DNA from: VGRW01 sp031396695
GTDB lineage: Bacteria > Myxococcota_A > UBA9160 > SZUA-336
NCBI GenBank assembly: GCA_031396695.1
Contig: JANNLG010000031.1
Location: 1-53,359, forward strand
Direction of reading: 5' to 3'
DNA length: 53,359 nucleotides
This document shows, in pieces, positions 17,075 to 24,140 of this stretch (positions are counted from its first letter, which is position 1; each line of letters starts with the position of its first letter). The position numbers and the translations under genes were made by a program. The notes under the pieces are model-generated. The model was not told the origin of the DNA. It saw only the letters and a list, made by a program, of their open reading frames with translations, and made no database searches.

Positions 17075-17536
17075 CTACTCCAGCTCGTCGACGATGCGCC
17101 GGGCGGCGGCCAGGTCGAGATTCTCGTGGTACTGGCCGTCGACGCGCATCATCGGCGCGGTTCCGCACGAGCCGAGACACTCCTCGTGACCGATCGTGAC
17201 GCGTCCGTCAGGGGTGGTTCCGCCGCCGTGCACGCCCAAATGCGCTTCGAGACCCGAGAGGAGCGTGCGCGCGCCGCGCAGGCTGCAGGGCAGGTTCGTG
17301 CACACGTACACGTGATGGCGGCCCTGCTTCTCGGTGTAGAACATGTTGTAGAAGGACAGCACCTCCCACACCTCGACCGGCGCCAGCTCGAATAGCTCCG
17401 CGAGCTCGCGCGCGCCGTCGGCGTCGACGTGGCCCTGCTCTTCCTGCACCAGATAGATCGCCGGCAAGAGCGCCCCGCGCTTCTGCGGATAGCGCTCGAA
17501 CAGCGATTCGATCCTCGCGCGCGTGGCCGGTCTCAA
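17075..17536 (-). CDS. nuoE: NADH-quinone oxidoreductase subunit E
   Basis: This 24-kDa-type 2Fe-2S subunit is about 153 aa from TTG 17536, which has GGGAG 8 nt upstream and lies just after the nuoA stop. The open frame extends further, but that part overlaps nuoA. Cluster ligands are CTNLPC (C-x4-C) and ECLGSC (C-x3-C). The region LPAIYLVQEEQGHV with EVLSFYNMFYTEK is typical of NuoE. It directly follows nuoA, where nuoB, nuoC and nuoD would normally stand. Confidence 0.94.
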   Translation of the reverse strand: MRPATRARIESLFERYPQKRGALLPAIYLVQEEQGHVDADGARELAELFELAPVEVWEVLSFYNMFYTEKQGRHHVYVCTNLPCSLRGARTLLSGLEAHLGVHGGGTTPDGRVTIGHEECLGSCGTAPMMRVDGQYHENLDLAAARRIVDELE

Positions 17537-17540
17537 GCGC

Positions 17541-17894
17541 TCACTCCCATTCCAGGCCGCCGCGCATCCACTCGTAGGCCAGCCCGACGGCGAGCACGAC
17601 CAGGAACGGCGCCATGGCAAAAAAACCGTACCAGCCGAGATCCTTGAACACGACCGCCCACGGGAACAGGAACACCAGCTCCACGTCGAAGATGATGAAC
17701 GACACCGCGACCATGTAGAACTTCACGCTGAAGCGCTGGTTCGGTGACACGAGCTGGTGTTCGCCGCACTCGAAGGGCTCCTGCTTCTCCGCGAAGATGA
17801 GCTTCGGCCCGAGCAGAGTCGTGGCCACCAGGAACGCGAGCACGGCCGCCGAGCCGAGCAGAGCGAAGAATCCGAGACCGGCGTATTCCCCCAT
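17541..17894 (-). CDS. nuoA: NADH-quinone oxidoreductase subunit A
   Basis: This 117-aa subunit has three transmembrane helices and starts at ATG 17894, with a GGGGGG Shine-Dalgarno-like run 5 nt upstream. A longer frame adds 23 residues that do not look conserved. The signature loop QEPFECGEHQ and the helix FYMVAVSFIIFDVELVFLFP (with conserved acidic residues) are clear. It is the first gene of the nuo operon and is divergent from gpsA. Confidence 0.95.
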   Translation of the reverse strand: MGEYAGLGFFALLGSAAVLAFLVATTLLGPKLIFAEKQEPFECGEHQLVSPNQRFSVKFYMVAVSFIIFDVELVFLFPWAVVFKDLGWYGFFAMAPFLVVLAVGLAYEWMRGGLEWE

Positions 17895-17962
17895 CGGACC
17901 CCCCGCAGCTCCCTCGTCAATTCGCTCGAAACTGCCCGTATTTCCTGGAAAAAGGCGGCGCA

Positions 17963-17991
17963 AGCGTAGAAGGCGACCCGCGCACTGTCAA
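17963..17991 (-). promoter_or_regulatory. Predicted promoter of the nuo operon
   Basis: On the minus strand a perfect TTGACA (17986-17991) is followed after 17 bp by TACGCT (17963-17968). Transcription would begin near 17956, leaving a leader of about 60 nt before nuoA. The 13-mer TTGACAGTGCGCG that begins at this -35 is identical to the one upstream of the gshB-like gene at 26062. Confidence 0.65.
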
Positions 17992-18008
17992 CCGGAGGAA
18001 CGCGCGTC

Positions 18009-18014
18009 TATGCT
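18009..18014 (+). promoter_or_regulatory. Putative -10 box of gpsA, leaderless transcript
   Basis: TATGCT lies exactly 6 nt before ATG 18021. An upstream GGAGG at 17994 is 23 nt from the start and too far to act as its SD. A start codon at +1 is the simplest reading. No convincing -35 is seen. Confidence 0.45.
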
Positions 18015-18020
18015 TGCGCG

Positions 18021-19040
18021 ATGAGCGTCGAGAATCCGGTTCGCTGCGCGGTGCTGGGCGCGGGGAGCTTCGGCACCTGCCTCGCGATCCTGCTCGCTGA
18101 AAAAGGCCACAAGGTCGACCTGTGGGCGCGCGACCGGGGGCTGGTCGACGCCATCACGCGCGAGCGCCGGAACCCGCGCTACCTGTCCGACTTCGAGCTG
18201 CCCGATTCCGTCCGCGCCACGACCTCGCTCGAGCAGGCGCTCGAAGAGAAGGAGCTCGTGATTTCGGTCGTACCGAGCCACGCGGTGCGCGACGTGTGGG
18301 GCAAGGGCCGCGAGCTGATCCGGCCCGACGCGCTGATCGTTTCGGCGTCGAAGGGAATCGAGATGGGGACGGGCAAGCTCGTCTCCGAAATCCTGATGGA
18401 CACCCTGCCCCGCGCGATGCACGACCGACTCTGCTTCCTGTCGGGCCCGAGCTTCGCGCGAGAGATCGCGGAGCGCCGGCCGACCGCGGTCTCGTTGGCC
18501 GCGCGCAACGAAACCTATGCGATCGCGGCCCAGACGCTGATCTCGTCGCCGCTGTTCCGCTGCTACACGACCAGCGACGTGGTGGGCGTCGAGCTCGGCG
18601 GCGCACTCAAGAACGTGATCGCAATCGCGATCGGCATCGCCGACGGGCTGGAGTCAGGGCTCAACTCGCGCGCGGCGCTGATCACGCGCGGCCTCGCCGA
18701 GATCACGAGGCTGGGTGTGGAGATGGGCGCGAATCCGGTCACTTTCCTCGGCTTGTCCGGTGTCGGCGATCTGGTGCTCACCTGTACGGGCGATCTGTCG
18801 CGCAACCGCCGCGTCGGACTCGAGATCGGGCGCGGCAAGAGCGTCGAAGAGGTGCTCGCGGGCCTGACGCAGGTCGCCGAGGGCGTGCGCACCGCCAAGT
18901 CCGCGTTCGAGCTGGCGCAGAAGCTCGGCGTCGACATGCCGATCACGACCGGGGTCTACCTGATGCTGTTCGAGGGCAAGAACCCGGTCGAGGCCGGCAT
19001 CGAGCTGCGCTCGCGCCAGTTGAAGAGCGAGTACGAGTAG
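18021..19040 (+). CDS. gpsA: NAD(P)H-dependent glycerol-3-phosphate dehydrogenase
   Basis: This 339-aa cytosolic enzyme reduces dihydroxyacetone phosphate to sn-glycerol-3-phosphate for phospholipid synthesis. The GxGxxG loop GAGSFGT is near residues 13-19. The conserved SGPSFAREI, the GALKNVIAIAIGIADGL segment with its catalytic Lys, and the substrate region LSGVGDLVLTCTG are all present. Length is normal. It heads a five-gene plus-strand operon and is divergent from nuoA. Confidence 0.96.
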   Translation: MSVENPVRCAVLGAGSFGTCLAILLAEKGHKVDLWARDRGLVDAITRERRNPRYLSDFELPDSVRATTSLEQALEEKELVISVVPSHAVRDVWGKGRELIRPDALIVSASKGIEMGTGKLVSEILMDTLPRAMHDRLCFLSGPSFAREIAERRPTAVSLAARNETYAIAAQTLISSPLFRCYTTSDVVGVELGGALKNVIAIAIGIADGLESGLNSRAALITRGLAEITRLGVEMGANPVTFLGLSGVGDLVLTCTGDLSRNRRVGLEIGRGKSVEEVLAGLTQVAEGVRTAKSAFELAQKLGVDMPITTGVYLMLFEGKNPVEAGIELRSRQLKSEYE

Positions 19041-19045
19041 TCCCG

Positions 19046-19921
19046 ATGACCCGCGCCCCCCTTCGAGTTTGTCTCGCCGCGCTGTTCGTCTGCCTGCTCG
19101 GCGGCTGCGGCGCGAAGGTCGTGCGCGAGCGCGTGTACGACAAACCGGGCGCGCGCGTCGAGCTGCGTCATCGGCTCGAAGACGGAAGGCCCGTGCCGCG
19201 CGGCTACGCGCAGCCGGCGACGATCGCAGACGTGCGCATCGCCCACATCCTGGCCAGCCTCTCGTCCGAGAACGACGAGGGCGAGCGGCAGCCGATGATT
19301 CGCTCGCAGTTCGTGTACGAGCTCGCCGACGGCATCGCGATCGCGCTCGCCAAGGCCGGACCCGACGACGAGGTCGCGGCCGCTTCATTTCCGCAGGACC
19401 GCCGGCTCGGCATCTTCACCGACGAGCGCGTCACGTCGTTCCGGCTGGTGCTGGTCGGCGACGAGATGCAGATCGAGTTCTACTCCTTCGAGCAGCCGCT
19501 CGAGCGCGAGGGCAACAAGGCCTCGCCTCGCGAGTACGAAATTCCGACCGACCTGCCGACGCTCGAGCCGAAGTTCAAGATCGTGCCGGGCGAGGCACAG
19601 AAGCGCATGGGCACGCGCGGCGTCGAAGTGGCCTGGCGCGATCCGTACTACCGCAGGCCCGTCAGCCTGAATTTCCGACAAGGACAGGCGCGGCGGCGCA
19701 CCGTGTTGATGGAGATGCCGGGCGAGAACGACGTCGCGCCCGCGGCCACCGGTGACGCTGCGACACCGCCCAACCTGTCCGACGCGCAGCTGCGCGCGCT
19801 CGACCAGCTCGACGCGGGGCGCTCGAGCGGTCTGGTGAAGGAGGCCGACTACCAGCGTCGGCGCCGGCTCGTGCTCGAGAATCGGCTCGACGAAGCCGGT
19901 TTCGGCGCAACGCCGCCATGA
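19046..19921 (+). CDS. Predicted lipoprotein, function unknown
   Basis: This 291-aa protein starts at ATG 19046, 5 nt after the gpsA stop. A lipoprotein signal peptide ends in LLGGC, with the acylated Cys at residue 21. The mature region includes LVGDEMQIEFYSFEQPLE and a closing helical stretch (LSDAQLRALDQLDAGRSSG...) that resembles a SHOCT-like tail, where a short helical hairpin follows a linker. No enzyme motif is seen. The stop overlaps the next start (ATGA at 19918). I do not recognise the family. Confidence 0.72.
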   Translation: MTRAPLRVCLAALFVCLLGGCGAKVVRERVYDKPGARVELRHRLEDGRPVPRGYAQPATIADVRIAHILASLSSENDEGERQPMIRSQFVYELADGIAIALAKAGPDDEVAAASFPQDRRLGIFTDERVTSFRLVLVGDEMQIEFYSFEQPLEREGNKASPREYEIPTDLPTLEPKFKIVPGEAQKRMGTRGVEVAWRDPYYRRPVSLNFRQGQARRRTVLMEMPGENDVAPAATGDAATPPNLSDAQLRALDQLDAGRSSGLVKEADYQRRRRLVLENRLDEAGFGATPP

Positions 19922-20853
19922 ACTCGGTTCGCGTGCACATCGACACCGATCCCGGGCTCGACGACTTGCTGGCGCTCGCTTTCGCGTTCGCGTGCCCGGA
20001 GCTCTCGGTCGAGGGCATCACGACCGTCTCGGGCAACGCTTCGCTCGAGGCCGTGACGGAGAACGCGCTGCGCTTTCTGACGCTGGCCGGCGCAGCGGTT
20101 CCCATCGGCGTCGGTGCGGCCGGACCGCTCGCGCTATCGCGCATCGACGCGACCCGCTTTCACGGCGCGGATGGCCGGCGCGGCGTCGCGATCGCGGATG
20201 CGTCGACGCGAGCGCCGCTCGAGTCCGCGCGTGAGCTGTTGAAGCGAAACCTGGCCGCGCGGCGCGTCGAGCGCGTCATCGCGCTCGGACGGCTCACCAA
20301 CATCGCCGCGCTCGCCGCGGACGAGCCCGACGCGTTCGCCGACGTCGAGATCGTCTGGATGGGCGGAACCCTCGAGCGCGGCAACGTGACGCGCCATGCC
20401 GAATTCAACGCCTTCGCCGACCCACGGGCCGTGCGCGTGGTGCTCGAGTCCGGCATCCACCTGCGCGTGGTCGGGCTCGAGGTGACGGAGCGCGTGGCGA
20501 TCCGCGCGGCGGACCTGCCTGCGGCCGGACTCGGCGCGACGGACCGCGCGCGCATGCTCGAAGGCGCGCTGCGCGCGCTGTTCTGCGCGGAGCACGCGCT
20601 CTCGGGCGAGCCTGCGGCCTACTTGCACGATCCCTGCGCGATCGCCGCTGCGTTCGCGCCCGAGCTGTTCGACTTCGAGTCGAAGCGCTTGCACGCGTGC
20701 GACGACGAGGGCATCGAGCGCGGGCGGCTGCGCGTCAATCCGACGGCGCACCACGACCTGCAGTACGCGGTGGCCGCGCGCGAGACCGAGCTGAGATCGC
20801 TCTTCCTCGAGCGCGTCACGAGCTGGGCCCGCGCATCGAGCGTCGCGTCATGA
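19918..20853 (+). CDS. Inosine-uridine preferring nucleoside hydrolase
   Basis: This 311-aa enzyme of the IU-NH family hydrolyses the N-glycosidic bond of nucleosides for base salvage. The Ca2+-binding motif DTDPGLDD is at residues 9-16. Downstream conserved parts are WMGGTLERGN...AEFNAFADPRA (substrate ribose binding) and LHDPCAIAA with the catalytic-site His near residue 237. It is joined to both neighbours by ATGA overlaps. Substrate preference cannot be read from the sequence. Confidence 0.92.
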   Translation: MNSVRVHIDTDPGLDDLLALAFAFACPELSVEGITTVSGNASLEAVTENALRFLTLAGAAVPIGVGAAGPLALSRIDATRFHGADGRRGVAIADASTRAPLESARELLKRNLAARRVERVIALGRLTNIAALAADEPDAFADVEIVWMGGTLERGNVTRHAEFNAFADPRAVRVVLESGIHLRVVGLEVTERVAIRAADLPAAGLGATDRARMLEGALRALFCAEHALSGEPAAYLHDPCAIAAAFAPELFDFESKRLHACDDEGIERGRLRVNPTAHHDLQYAVAARETELRSLFLERVTSWARASSVAS

Positions 20854-21773
20854 GCGAACGCTTCGATTTCCACACACACACGATCGCGTCGGACGGAAGC
20901 CTGACGCCGACCGAGCTGGTGCGCGCGGCGGCGGCGAACCACGTGACCGGCTTTGCGCTCACCGACCACGACACGACCGACGGCATCGCGGAAGCGCAGG
21001 CCGAGGCGGACCGACTCGGCATCGAGCTGATCGCGGGCATCGAGATCTCGGTGAACGAGCAGGACGGCGCGCGCTCGCTGCACGTGCTCGGCTTGGGACT
21101 CGATCCCGACGAACCGACGTTGCGCGCACGGCTCGAGGTCGCACGTCACGAACGGCGCACGCGCGCGGCTCGCATGGTCACGCGCCTGCAAGAGGCCGGC
21201 ATTGCGATCGAGCTCGCGCGCGTCGAGGCGATCGCGGCGGGCGGCTCGGTCGGCCGACCGCACCTCGCGCGCGCGCTCGTCGAGCTGGGCGCGTGTCGCG
21301 ACCAGGACGACGCGTTCGTAAAATACCTGCGGCGCGGCCGGCCGGGCTATGAGCCGTACGCCGCGTTCTCGGCGCGCGAGGCGATCGAGCTGGTGCACGG
21401 CGCGGGGGGAATCGCGGTGCTCGCGCATCCGCCGCTCTCGAGCGGCGTCGACGCGCCGGGTGGTATCGAGGCGTTCGTCGAGCGCCTGCTGCCGGACGCC
21501 CTCGACGGTCTCGAGATCTGGCATCCGGGGCACAAGCCCGGTCAGATCCGGCGACTGCGCCGGCTGGCACGCGAGCACGACCTGCTCGAGACCGGCGGCA
21601 GCGACTTCCACGGCGAAGATCGCCCGGGTATCGAGATAGGGCGTGGACGTGCCGGTGGGCTGCACATCGGCCGCGTCGTCTACGACGCGTTCCGCGCGCG
21701 ACTCGCGACGCGCCGCGCGGTCGGCGAATTGACCCCCTCCGGACCCGAGAGTAACCTCGGCCGCCCCTCATGA
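20850..21773 (+). CDS. PHP-domain phosphoesterase (TrpH/RNase AM-like)
   Basis: This 307-aa PHP-family metal-dependent phosphoesterase starts at ATG 20850, overlapping the nucleoside hydrolase stop. The N-terminal HTHT (residues 8-11), the TDHDT motif, an AHPP motif and a late SDFHG supply the His/Asp ligands of a trinuclear metal site. The relatives YciV/TrpH degrade 5' ends of RNA or hydrolyse 3',5'-nucleoside bisphosphates. Placement beside a nucleoside hydrolase fits nucleotide salvage, but the exact substrate is not known. Confidence 0.9.
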   Translation: MSERFDFHTHTIASDGSLTPTELVRAAAANHVTGFALTDHDTTDGIAEAQAEADRLGIELIAGIEISVNEQDGARSLHVLGLGLDPDEPTLRARLEVARHERRTRAARMVTRLQEAGIAIELARVEAIAAGGSVGRPHLARALVELGACRDQDDAFVKYLRRGRPGYEPYAAFSAREAIELVHGAGGIAVLAHPPLSSGVDAPGGIEAFVERLLPDALDGLEIWHPGHKPGQIRRLRRLAREHDLLETGGSDFHGEDRPGIEIGRGRAGGLHIGRVVYDAFRARLATRRAVGELTPSGPESNLGRPS

Positions 21774-22963
21774 GCAGCGAACGCGACAAGAGCGGGCACT
21801 CGACACGAGCCGTGCACGGCGGTGAACGCGGCGCGAAGCCGCGCGTCTCGGATTCGATCACCACGCCGATCGTGCAAAGCGCGACCTACTGGTTCCGCGA
21901 CACCCAGGAAGTGATCGCCTATCAGGAAGGGCGCCACCCGAGCTTCGAGTACGGGCGCTACGGCAACCCCACCACGCGCGCGCTGGAAGAGAAGCTGTGC
22001 GAGCTCGAGGGCGGTGAGGACTGCATCGTGTCCGCGTCGGGCATGAACTCGGTCACGACGCTCTTGCTCGCGCTGATGCCGCAGAACGGCCACCTGGTCA
22101 CGACCCATGATTGCTACCGACGCACGCGCCAGTTCATCCAGACGCTCCTGCCCAAGCTCGGCATCCGCACCACGGTGGTCGATCCCGCCGATCACGCGGG
22201 ACTCGAGCGCGCGCTCGCGGACGGCGCGAGCCTGTTCTTCTCGGAATCGCCCACCAACCCCTACCTGCGCGTGGTCGACGTTCCGCGCGTTGCCGAGCTG
22301 TGCCACCGGCACGGCGCGCTGGTCGTGATCGATTCCACGTTCGCGACCTCGGTGAACCAGCAGGCGCTCGCGCTCGGCGCCGATCTGGTGCTGCACTCGG
22401 CGACGAAATATCTCGGCGGACACAACGACGTGATGGGCGGCGCGCTGGTCGGTGCGCGGGACCGGATCAAGACCATCCGCGATCTGCACGGCGTGCTCGG
22501 CGGCGTCATCGACCCGCACGCCGCCTACCTGATCCTACGCGGTGTCAAAACTCTGGCGCTACGCGTCGAGCGCGCGAATCAGAACGCGGTCGCGATCTCG
22601 CGCTATCTCGAGCAGCATCGGCGTATCGAGCGCGTGCACTACCCGGGACTCGAGAGCCACCGCGACCACGAAGTCGCGAAGCGCCAGATGAAGGGCTTCG
22701 GCGGCGTGGTCAGCTTCGAGGTGCGCGGATCGCTCGAGACCGCGTCGAAGTTCATCGATGCACTGCGCATTCCGTACATCGCGCCGAGCCTCGGCGGCGT
22801 CGAATCGCTGGTCGAGCAGCCCACCGTCGTCTCGTACTGGGACAAGACGCCCGCCGAGCGCGCCGAATTGGGCATCCGCGACAACCTGGTGCGTTATTCG
22901 TGCGGCGTCGAGGACACCGACGACCTGATCCGCGACATAGAACAAGCGTTGGATCGGGCCTAG
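21770..22963 (+). CDS. PLP-dependent trans-sulfuration enzyme (cystathionine gamma-synthase/beta-lyase family)
   Basis: This 397-aa enzyme belongs to the Cys/Met metabolism PLP family. The cofactor lysine is K213 in SATKYLGGHNDVMGG. Substrate-binding YGRYGNPT, SGMNSVT and the C-terminal SLGGVESLVEQP, VRYSCGVEDTDDLI are typical. It could be a cystathionine beta-lyase, a gamma-synthase or a homocysteine synthase; motifs alone do not separate these. It is the last gene of the gpsA operon and starts inside the previous stop (ATGA). Confidence 0.92.
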   Translation: MSSERDKSGHSTRAVHGGERGAKPRVSDSITTPIVQSATYWFRDTQEVIAYQEGRHPSFEYGRYGNPTTRALEEKLCELEGGEDCIVSASGMNSVTTLLLALMPQNGHLVTTHDCYRRTRQFIQTLLPKLGIRTTVVDPADHAGLERALADGASLFFSESPTNPYLRVVDVPRVAELCHRHGALVVIDSTFATSVNQQALALGADLVLHSATKYLGGHNDVMGGALVGARDRIKTIRDLHGVLGGVIDPHAAYLILRGVKTLALRVERANQNAVAISRYLEQHRRIERVHYPGLESHRDHEVAKRQMKGFGGVVSFEVRGSLETASKFIDALRIPYIAPSLGGVESLVEQPTVVSYWDKTPAERAELGIRDNLVRYSCGVEDTDDLIRDIEQALDRA

Positions 22964-22985
22964 CGGGGGTCGCGCGAGAGCTCGG

Positions 22986-23507
22986 CTACAGCAGCTCGCC
23001 GGTCGAGGCGCGTTCGAGGGCGAGCAGACGGCGCTTCGCGTCGAGCCCGCCCGAGAAACCGCCGAGTCTCCCCTGCGCCGCGATGACGCGGTGACACGGG
23101 ATGAGGATCGGCACGGGGTTGTTGCCCGTCGCGGTGCCGGCGGCGCGAACCGCACGCGGATTCCCGGCCGAGCTCGCGATGCCGCCGTAGGTGCGCGTCT
23201 CGCCGTACGGGATCGCGCTGATTTCGCGCCACACGGCGCGCTGGAAGTCGGTGCCGCGCAGGTCGAGCGGCAGCGAGAACTCGCGCCGTCGACCGGCGAA
23301 ATACTCGGCGAGCTCCTGCGAGAGTTTGTCGACGAGCGGTAGCCACGGAGTGCGCTCAGCGTCGGCGAACGTGGTGCGCAGCCAGCCGGCGAAGCCCGGT
23401 CCGCTCGAGCGCGGCAGTCCGATGCGCGCGACGCCAGCCTGAGTCACAGCCAGACGCAGAACGCCAATCGGCGTCTCGACCACGGCGGTCGCGAGCATCA
23501 CCCCCAT
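22986..23507 (-). CDS. ogt: Methylated-DNA--protein-cysteine methyltransferase
   Basis: This suicide DNA-repair protein removes alkyl groups from O6-alkylguanine. From ATG 23507 it is 173 aa, close to the family length; the frame is open for another 35 residues upstream. The acceptor cysteine is C138 in IPCHRV. The helix-turn-helix region (FQRAVWREISAIPYGETRTYG) and the GGFSGGLDAKRRLLALE tail are standard. It converges on the gpsA operon. TACGCT 8 nt upstream could give a near-leaderless transcript. Confidence 0.92.
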   Translation of the reverse strand: MGVMLATAVVETPIGVLRLAVTQAGVARIGLPRSSGPGFAGWLRTTFADAERTPWLPLVDKLSQELAEYFAGRRREFSLPLDLRGTDFQRAVWREISAIPYGETRTYGGIASSAGNPRAVRAAGTATGNNPVPILIPCHRVIAAQGRLGGFSGGLDAKRRLLALERASTGELL

Positions 23508-23515
23508 CGCTGCCG

Positions 23516-23521
23516 AGCGTA
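23516..23521 (-). promoter_or_regulatory. Putative -10 box of ogt
   Basis: TACGCT on the minus strand is 8 nt before ATG 23507, at the long end of the spacing seen for other leaderless candidates in this window. There is no SD in between. Confidence 0.3.
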
Positions 23522-23562
23522 CCACCAAGTTCTCCCGCTCGTGCAACGAAATTCCTCGTCGG

Positions 23563-23599
23563 AAAAAAGGCCTGGGGGGCAGCTCGCGCTGCCCCCCAG
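23563..23599 (-). terminator. Rho-independent terminator of the histone-like gene
   Basis: A perfect 12-bp stem (CTGGGGGGCAGC at 23572-23583 with 23588-23599), a 4-nt loop and, on the minus strand, a following CCTTTTTT run (23563-23570) form a textbook intrinsic terminator. It lies 50 bp past the stop of the basic repeat protein at 23649. Confidence 0.85.
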
Positions 23600-23648
23600 C
23601 CATTACGTCCAACCTCTGGACCGAGAGTCGAGATCGAGAGAGCGAGCG

Positions 23649-24029
23649 CTAGCCGCGGCGGCGCGTCGTGCGACCGGCTTTCTTGCGGGCCGTTGCGCCG
23701 CGCCGTGTCGCCTTCTTCGCGCGCGCTGTTGTCTTGCGCGCCGTGCTCCGACGCCGCGGAGCGGCGCGTCGCGCGCTCTTCTTGCGTCGTCCGGCGCCGC
23801 CTCTGCGCGCCATCTTGGTGCGGCAGACGTCGCCCTTCTTGTCGATGAAGTAGAGGAATCCGTCCTCTCGCTTCACGCCGGCCTTTGCGACCTTCTCCGG
23901 CTTGTTGCGCGCCTGGCGTCCACCGCCGCGCGCCATCGCGACGCGTGAAACGTCGCCTTGCTTGTCGAGATAGTAGAGATAGCCGGCTTCACGCTTGATA
24001 CCGACCGCTGCCACTTTACTTGCTGCCAT
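23649..24029 (-). CDS. Histone-like basic protein with two GYLYYLDK-type repeats
   Basis: This 126-aa protein starts at ATG 24029 after a GGGGGG run 5 nt upstream. Residues 9-36 and 50-78 are two copies of one motif 41 residues apart: G-I/V-K-R-E-x-G-Y/F-L-Y-x-I/L-D-K-x-G-D-V-x-R-x-x-M-A-R. The tail from about residue 76 is almost only Arg, Lys, Ala and Thr, like histone H1 or AlgP-type proteins. It is predicted to bind DNA or RNA. The motif recurs in small hypothetical proteins of other bacteria as far as I recall, but it has no assigned function. The gene has its own promoter, an operator-like palindrome and a strong terminator. Confidence 0.82.
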   Translation of the reverse strand: MAASKVAAVGIKREAGYLYYLDKQGDVSRVAMARGGGRQARNKPEKVAKAGVKREDGFLYFIDKKGDVCRTKMARRGGAGRRKKSARRAAPRRRSTARKTTARAKKATRRGATARKKAGRTTRRRG

Positions 24030-24043
24030 CGAACCCCCCACAC

Positions 24044-24059
24044 GTTCCGAGATCGGAAC
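24044..24059. promoter_or_regulatory. Perfect 16-bp palindrome in the leader of the histone-like gene
   Basis: GTTCCGA, two central bases and TCGGAAC lie 15 bp before ATG 24029 and just downstream of the predicted transcription start. It may be a repressor operator or an RNA hairpin that affects initiation. Confidence 0.5.
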
Positions 24060-24068
24060 GAGCGAAAG

Positions 24069-24096
24069 GTTATGGAACGAAATCCGAGCTTGTAAA
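24069..24096 (-). promoter_or_regulatory. Predicted promoter of the histone-like gene
   Basis: On the minus strand TTTACA (24091-24096, 5 of 6 matches to the -35) is followed after 16 bp by CATAAC (24069-24074). Transcription would begin at about 24062, immediately before the 16-bp palindrome. Confidence 0.5.
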
Positions 24097-24140
24097 GGCC
24101 TCCAGCACGGAAATTGCACTTTTTCTCGTCGCTGGCGCGC

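Noticed and set aside
18010..18024. Four-codon ORF (ATG to TGA, MLAR) overlapping the gpsA start
   Set aside because: Looks like a leader peptide with GGAGG upstream, but its ATG is part of the TATGCT -10 hexamer spaced 6 nt from the gpsA ATG. A promoter explanation is simpler.
23541..23948. Plus-strand frames over the histone-like gene
   Set aside because: Composition is Arg/Ala/Leu-rich antisense of an Arg/Lys-rich gene, and the strong minus-strand terminator and promoter fix the true strand.
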